From Acidobacteria bacterium Mor1 (GTDB lineage: Bacteria > Acidobacteriota > Polarisedimenticolia > Polarisedimenticolales > Polarisedimenticolaceae), in NCBI GenBank assembly GCA_001664505.1, contig CP011806.1, positions 2,296,487 to 2,360,486 on the forward strand: 64,000 bases of DNA. Reading direction: 5' to 3'. Positions 60,963 to 64,000 of this stretch are shown here, one piece after another. The first letter of the stretch is position 1. Every line of letters begins with the position of its first letter. A program made the position numbers and the translations under genes. A model generated the notes under the pieces. The model worked only from the letters and a program-made list of their open reading frames with translations, did not search any database and had not been told where the DNA came from.

Positions 60963-62978
60963 ATGCTTGGCTGGATTCGCGCGGCACTGGCCGCCATGGT
61001 GCTCGGTTTGACCACGCTTGCCCTGGCGGAGACCCCACCGCCGAGCGCTGCCACCTTGATCGATCGTTACGAGAATCTCGAACTCGCCGGAAGCGGGCAG
61101 ACCCGCGCAGTCAAGGATCTGGAGTTCGAGCTGGGGCGCATGCGCTTCCGGCTGGACGAGGGCACCGCCGCCCCCCTGCTCGCCGGCGAACAGGTGATCG
61201 GCTTCTACTTTCGCGGCAAGGGCCAGTACACCTACGTCTCCACCGAGGCGGCGGAACACCCCCCTCTGCGCTACCTGACCCGAACCGTGAAGCTCAAACC
61301 GGAGTCCGGCGACGCGTCCCTGATGCTGCGGGACCGCTTCGACGAGATGGTCTTCGTCGGCGCCGGTATGGAACTCCCCGACCTGGGCAACACCGAGGCG
61401 CCCTCGATCGCCTCCTACTATCCGAAGCATCGCGAGTATTTCGACAAGTCCTCCTGGACCCGGATCCCCGGCCTGCTGCAATGGCACCTGGACGCGCCGG
61501 ACTCGATCTACGCCTTCGCGGAGATCGCCGGTGACAAGGAGCCGGTGCGCTACACCTACGACAACTACGACAACCAATCCGAAACCCTGATACAGCTCGA
61601 CCGTGCGGTGCGCTACGGCGGAGAGGGGCGCGTGTTCGGCCGGATGCTCTCGAGCCAACCGGTCGGCCGCAGCTACCGGGACTTCGAGCAGCCGCTCTTC
61701 CTCTTGCGGCATGTCGAGCTGGACATGACGACCAGCGACCGCAACCGCCACGCCAAGCTCAACGTCAAGGAGACGCTGGTCCCCCACGGCCGCGATCAAC
61801 GGGTATTCAACCTGTCCTATCGCGACCGGGTGTTCGACCGCAAGGACCGCCCGCGGCCGATCACCGTCAAGGTCACCGACAAGAACGGCAACCCGGTGAC
61901 GATGCACCATCACTTCTCGTCACTGACGGTAGTCCTCGATCAGCCGGCACCGGCGGGGAGCAAGGTCGAGTTGAACTTCGACATCGAGGGGGATTTCCTG
62001 ATCCGCCCGGGTAGCGACAACTACATCAGCCTTTGGGGCTCGGAGGTCATTCCCCTGCCCTGGCTCAATGGCCGCTACTTCACCCTCCGCGCCAAGGTCG
62101 AGGTCGAGAAACCCTGGACCCCGTTGCTGCCTGGACAGACACTGCGCAACGAAGAGACCGAGGACACCCGGATCCTGGAGACCTGGCTGGATCGGCCGAC
62201 TCAGTACCCCGTCGTGATGGCCGGCAAGTACCACATTCACGAAGAGACCTTCGACGACATGACCATCCGGGTGGCCTCCTACGCGATGAAGAACAAACAG
62301 TCCTTCCGCCGGCTCCCGACGTTGGCATACAAGATGATCAAGTTCTACGAGCCGTTCCTCGGGCCGTTCCCCTACAACGAATACAACATCATCGAGATCA
62401 ACAGCTACGGCTTCGGCATCGCCCCGCCGGCCACCATGTACATCACCCAGGAGGCCTTCGACGCCCGGCGCGAAGGAGGCCGCGGCTTCAACCACGTGTT
62501 CGCCCACGAGATCGCCCACCAGTACTGGGCCCACGTCGTCAAGTACGGTTCCTCTCATGAGCAGTGGCTCTCCGAGTCCTTCGCCGAGTACTCGTCGTCG
62601 TTCGTTGTACGCAAGCTGTTGGGAGACGCGGCGTACCGGCGCCAGGTCGGCGGCTGGAAGCGGGAGGCCAAGCTGGCCTGCGAGAGCGCATCGATCCCGA
62701 TGGCCAACCGCCTGCCCCAGGTCGGAGCCCAGGGGTCGATCCATCGCACCGACCTGCTCTACGGCAAGGGCCCGTACCTCCTGTACGCAATCCACAAGGA
62801 ACTCGGCGACGATGCCTTCGCCATGTTCCTGCGCAACATGCAGGATCGTCTCGCCTGGAAGTACGCGACCACCGGAAACGTCATCGATCTGCTGACGGCG
62901 GTCAGCGGCAACGACTACGCGCCATTTTTCGATCAGTATTTCTACGGAACCGAGCTACCCTCCCCTCCGGATCCGTAA
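60963..62978 (+). CDS. Secreted M1-family zinc metallopeptidase
   Basis: A 671-residue exported aminopeptidase-like enzyme. The signal peptide covers residues 1-22 (AALAAMVLGLTTLALA). The zinc motif HEIAHQYW, with a third ligand Glu in WLSESFAEY about 20 residues later, marks family M1. The usual GAMEN exopeptidase motif is not seen: the corresponding segment reads NSYGFGIAPPATMYI, so the N-terminus-recognising role is uncertain. The first 350 residues are a beta-rich N-terminal part. Expected location: periplasm or outside. The ATG at 60963 has GAGGGGG upstream. The next gene is an S9 peptidase on the same strand 44 bases downstream, suggesting a shared proteolytic function. Confidence 0.9.
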   Translation: MLGWIRAALAAMVLGLTTLALAETPPPSAATLIDRYENLELAGSGQTRAVKDLEFELGRMRFRLDEGTAAPLLAGEQVIGFYFRGKGQYTYVSTEAAEHPPLRYLTRTVKLKPESGDASLMLRDRFDEMVFVGAGMELPDLGNTEAPSIASYYPKHREYFDKSSWTRIPGLLQWHLDAPDSIYAFAEIAGDKEPVRYTYDNYDNQSETLIQLDRAVRYGGEGRVFGRMLSSQPVGRSYRDFEQPLFLLRHVELDMTTSDRNRHAKLNVKETLVPHGRDQRVFNLSYRDRVFDRKDRPRPITVKVTDKNGNPVTMHHHFSSLTVVLDQPAPAGSKVELNFDIEGDFLIRPGSDNYISLWGSEVIPLPWLNGRYFTLRAKVEVEKPWTPLLPGQTLRNEETEDTRILETWLDRPTQYPVVMAGKYHIHEETFDDMTIRVASYAMKNKQSFRRLPTLAYKMIKFYEPFLGPFPYNEYNIIEINSYGFGIAPPATMYITQEAFDARREGGRGFNHVFAHEIAHQYWAHVVKYGSSHEQWLSESFAEYSSSFVVRKLLGDAAYRRQVGGWKREAKLACESASIPMANRLPQVGAQGSIHRTDLLYGKGPYLLYAIHKELGDDAFAMFLRNMQDRLAWKYATTGNVIDLLTAVSGNDYAPFFDQYFYGTELPSPPDP

Positions 62979-63022
62979 ACACCGAACATCGGCGCCCCCG
63001 GGGCAGCCGTCCGAGGACCGAC

Positions 63023-64000
63023 ATGAGCCTACCCCCTCTGCGAGTGCTGCTGCTCGCCGCGCTCCTTGTGTGCCCGGCCACGACGGCCGCCGCGTCTCAA
63101 CCGGCCGGCGCCCTCCAGCCGATGGACGTGTTCCAACTCGAGTGGGCCTCGGACCCGCAGATCTCCCCCGACGGCAGGCATATCGTCTACGTGCGCAACT
63201 TCATGGACGTGATGCAGGACCGGACCCGCTCCAACCTGTGGATCGTCGATGTCGACGGCAAGCGGCATCGCCCGCTGACCACCGGCAGCCGCAACGACGG
63301 TTCCCCCCGCTGGTCCCCCGACGGCACGCGGCTGCTCTACACCTCGAGCGTCGACGGCTCGAGCCAGCTCTGGCTGCGCTGGATGGACGATGGCGACACC
63401 GCACGGCTGACCCAGCTGACCCAGAGCCCCGGTTCCCTGACCTGGTCCCCTGACGGCACGAAGATCGCGTTCAGCATGCGGGTCCCCTCGAAGCCCGAGA
63501 GCTTCGTCTCTCTTCCGGCCAAACCCGAGGGCGCCCGGTGGGCCGAACCCGCCCGGGTGATCCGCAGGGTGCAGTACCGGGCCGACGGCGCGCGAGGATT
63601 CGTCCGCGACGGCTTCACCCAGCTGTTTGTCCTCTCCGCCGACGGCGGCACTCCGCAGCAGGTGACCTCGGGAGACTTCAATCACGGCTCCCGTCCCTCC
63701 TGGTCCCCTGACGGCAAGTCGCTGATCTTCGCGGCCAACCGGGAGGATGACTGGGAGTACGACCCGCGGGACAACGAGATCTACGAACTGCCGATCAGCG
63801 GCGGTGAGATCCGCGAGCTGACCGACCGCCAGGGCCCCGACCATTCGCCGGCGGTCTCCCCCGACGGCAAGTGGGTCGCCTACCTGGGCTACGACGACCG
63901 CTACCAGGGCTACCAGGTGACCAAGCTGTACTTGATGAAGCGGGACGGCAGCGGCTCCCGGGTGCTGACCGGGGACCTGGACCGCAGCGTCAACGCTCCC
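63023..64000 (+). CDS. S9-family (prolyl oligopeptidase/acylaminoacyl peptidase) protein, 3'-truncated by window end
   Basis: The first 326 codons of an exported serine peptidase, running off the window. Residues 1-24 are a signal peptide (LLLAALLVCPATTAAA). The rest is the N-terminal propeller, with blade motifs ISPDGRHIVYVRNF, RWSPDGTRLLYTSS, TWSPDGTKIAFSM, SWSPDGKSLIFAAN and VSPDGKWVAYLGYDD. This style of TolB/DPP-like blades, ahead of an alpha/beta hydrolase domain, is typical of S9C acylaminoacyl peptidases in Acidobacteriota. The catalytic domain lies beyond the window, so the assignment rests on the propeller and context (the M1 peptidase just upstream). Confidence 0.8.
   Translation, partial: MSLPPLRVLLLAALLVCPATTAAASQPAGALQPMDVFQLEWASDPQISPDGRHIVYVRNFMDVMQDRTRSNLWIVDVDGKRHRPLTTGSRNDGSPRWSPDGTRLLYTSSVDGSSQLWLRWMDDGDTARLTQLTQSPGSLTWSPDGTKIAFSMRVPSKPESFVSLPAKPEGARWAEPARVIRRVQYRADGARGFVRDGFTQLFVLSADGGTPQQVTSGDFNHGSRPSWSPDGKSLIFAANREDDWEYDPRDNEIYELPISGGEIRELTDRQGPDHSPAVSPDGKWVAYLGYDDRYQGYQVTKLYLMKRDGSGSRVLTGDLDRSVNAP

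Overview
The window is a 64 kb piece of a high-GC (roughly 65-68 percent by eye) bacterial chromosome. The gene complement points to Acidobacteriota, perhaps a Thermoanaerobaculia-like lineage: a Ser/Thr kinase with kinesin-light-chain-like TPRs, a winged-helix/TolB-propeller transmembrane regulator, very large secreted proteins with Asp-box, FG-GAP, thrombospondin-3 and MopE-like calcium/metal repeats, a CcmH with an adjacent-cysteine motif, and an ECF sigma factor of the FTTTRWTVVLAA type. The taxon is inferred from family content. I saw no rRNA, tRNA, CRISPR array, insertion sequence or prophage.

Layout. 1-6.7 kb: housekeeping and accessory genes (GNAT acetyltransferase, outer-membrane barrel, HD hydrolase, rhodanese-methyltransferase fusion, RibD-type reductase) and a membrane-bound winged-helix/propeller regulator. 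6.7-18.6 kb: a minus-strand operon of three giant secreted proteins (1263, 918 and 1784 residues). The middle protein has a haem-c motif set among fibronectin-like segments. This operon faces a Ser/Thr kinase-TPR gene across a divergent promoter whose two arms share one motif with the same geometry. 21.5-29.2 kb: a thioesterase, a small secreted protein and a 2088-residue secreted RHS/YD-repeat protein ending in a terminator. 29.2-37.4 kb: ECF sigma factor, HDOD protein, Uup-like ABC-F ATPase, RDD membrane protein with a low-GC gene remnant, enolase-superfamily protein, CcmH.

37.5-44.4 kb: a secreted Asp-box protein with its own promoter and a perfect 16-bp palindrome, then a tightly overlapping minus-strand operon (TPR protein, di-haem peroxidase, two-helix small protein, sodium:solute symporter). 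44.5-53.1 kb: Lon-N-domain protein, LCAD-type acyl-CoA dehydrogenase, MoaA, a coupled SpoIIE phosphatase / LytS-type kinase / LytTR regulator operon, a bactofilin-like membrane protein and a LOG-family protein. 53.2-64 kb: an orphan 59-residue peptide that looks like a RiPP precursor, MltD with three LysM domains, a CBS-pair protein, a CinA/MoaB-fold protein, CvpA followed by two overlapping MetE-fold proteins lacking the zinc ligands, an FprA-type ferredoxin-NADP reductase, an M1 metallopeptidase and the start of an S9 peptidase.

Themes: secretion of large repeat proteins to the cell surface, c-type cytochrome assembly and use (CcmH, di-haem peroxidase, embedded cytochrome c domain), and many signalling devices. 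Three secreted proteins (RHS, Asp-box and FG-GAP) appear to share one short module ending in a G-x-G-x-Y-G ... C-P pattern. This shared module, the matched divergent promoter and the orphan peptide are the observations I consider most worth following.
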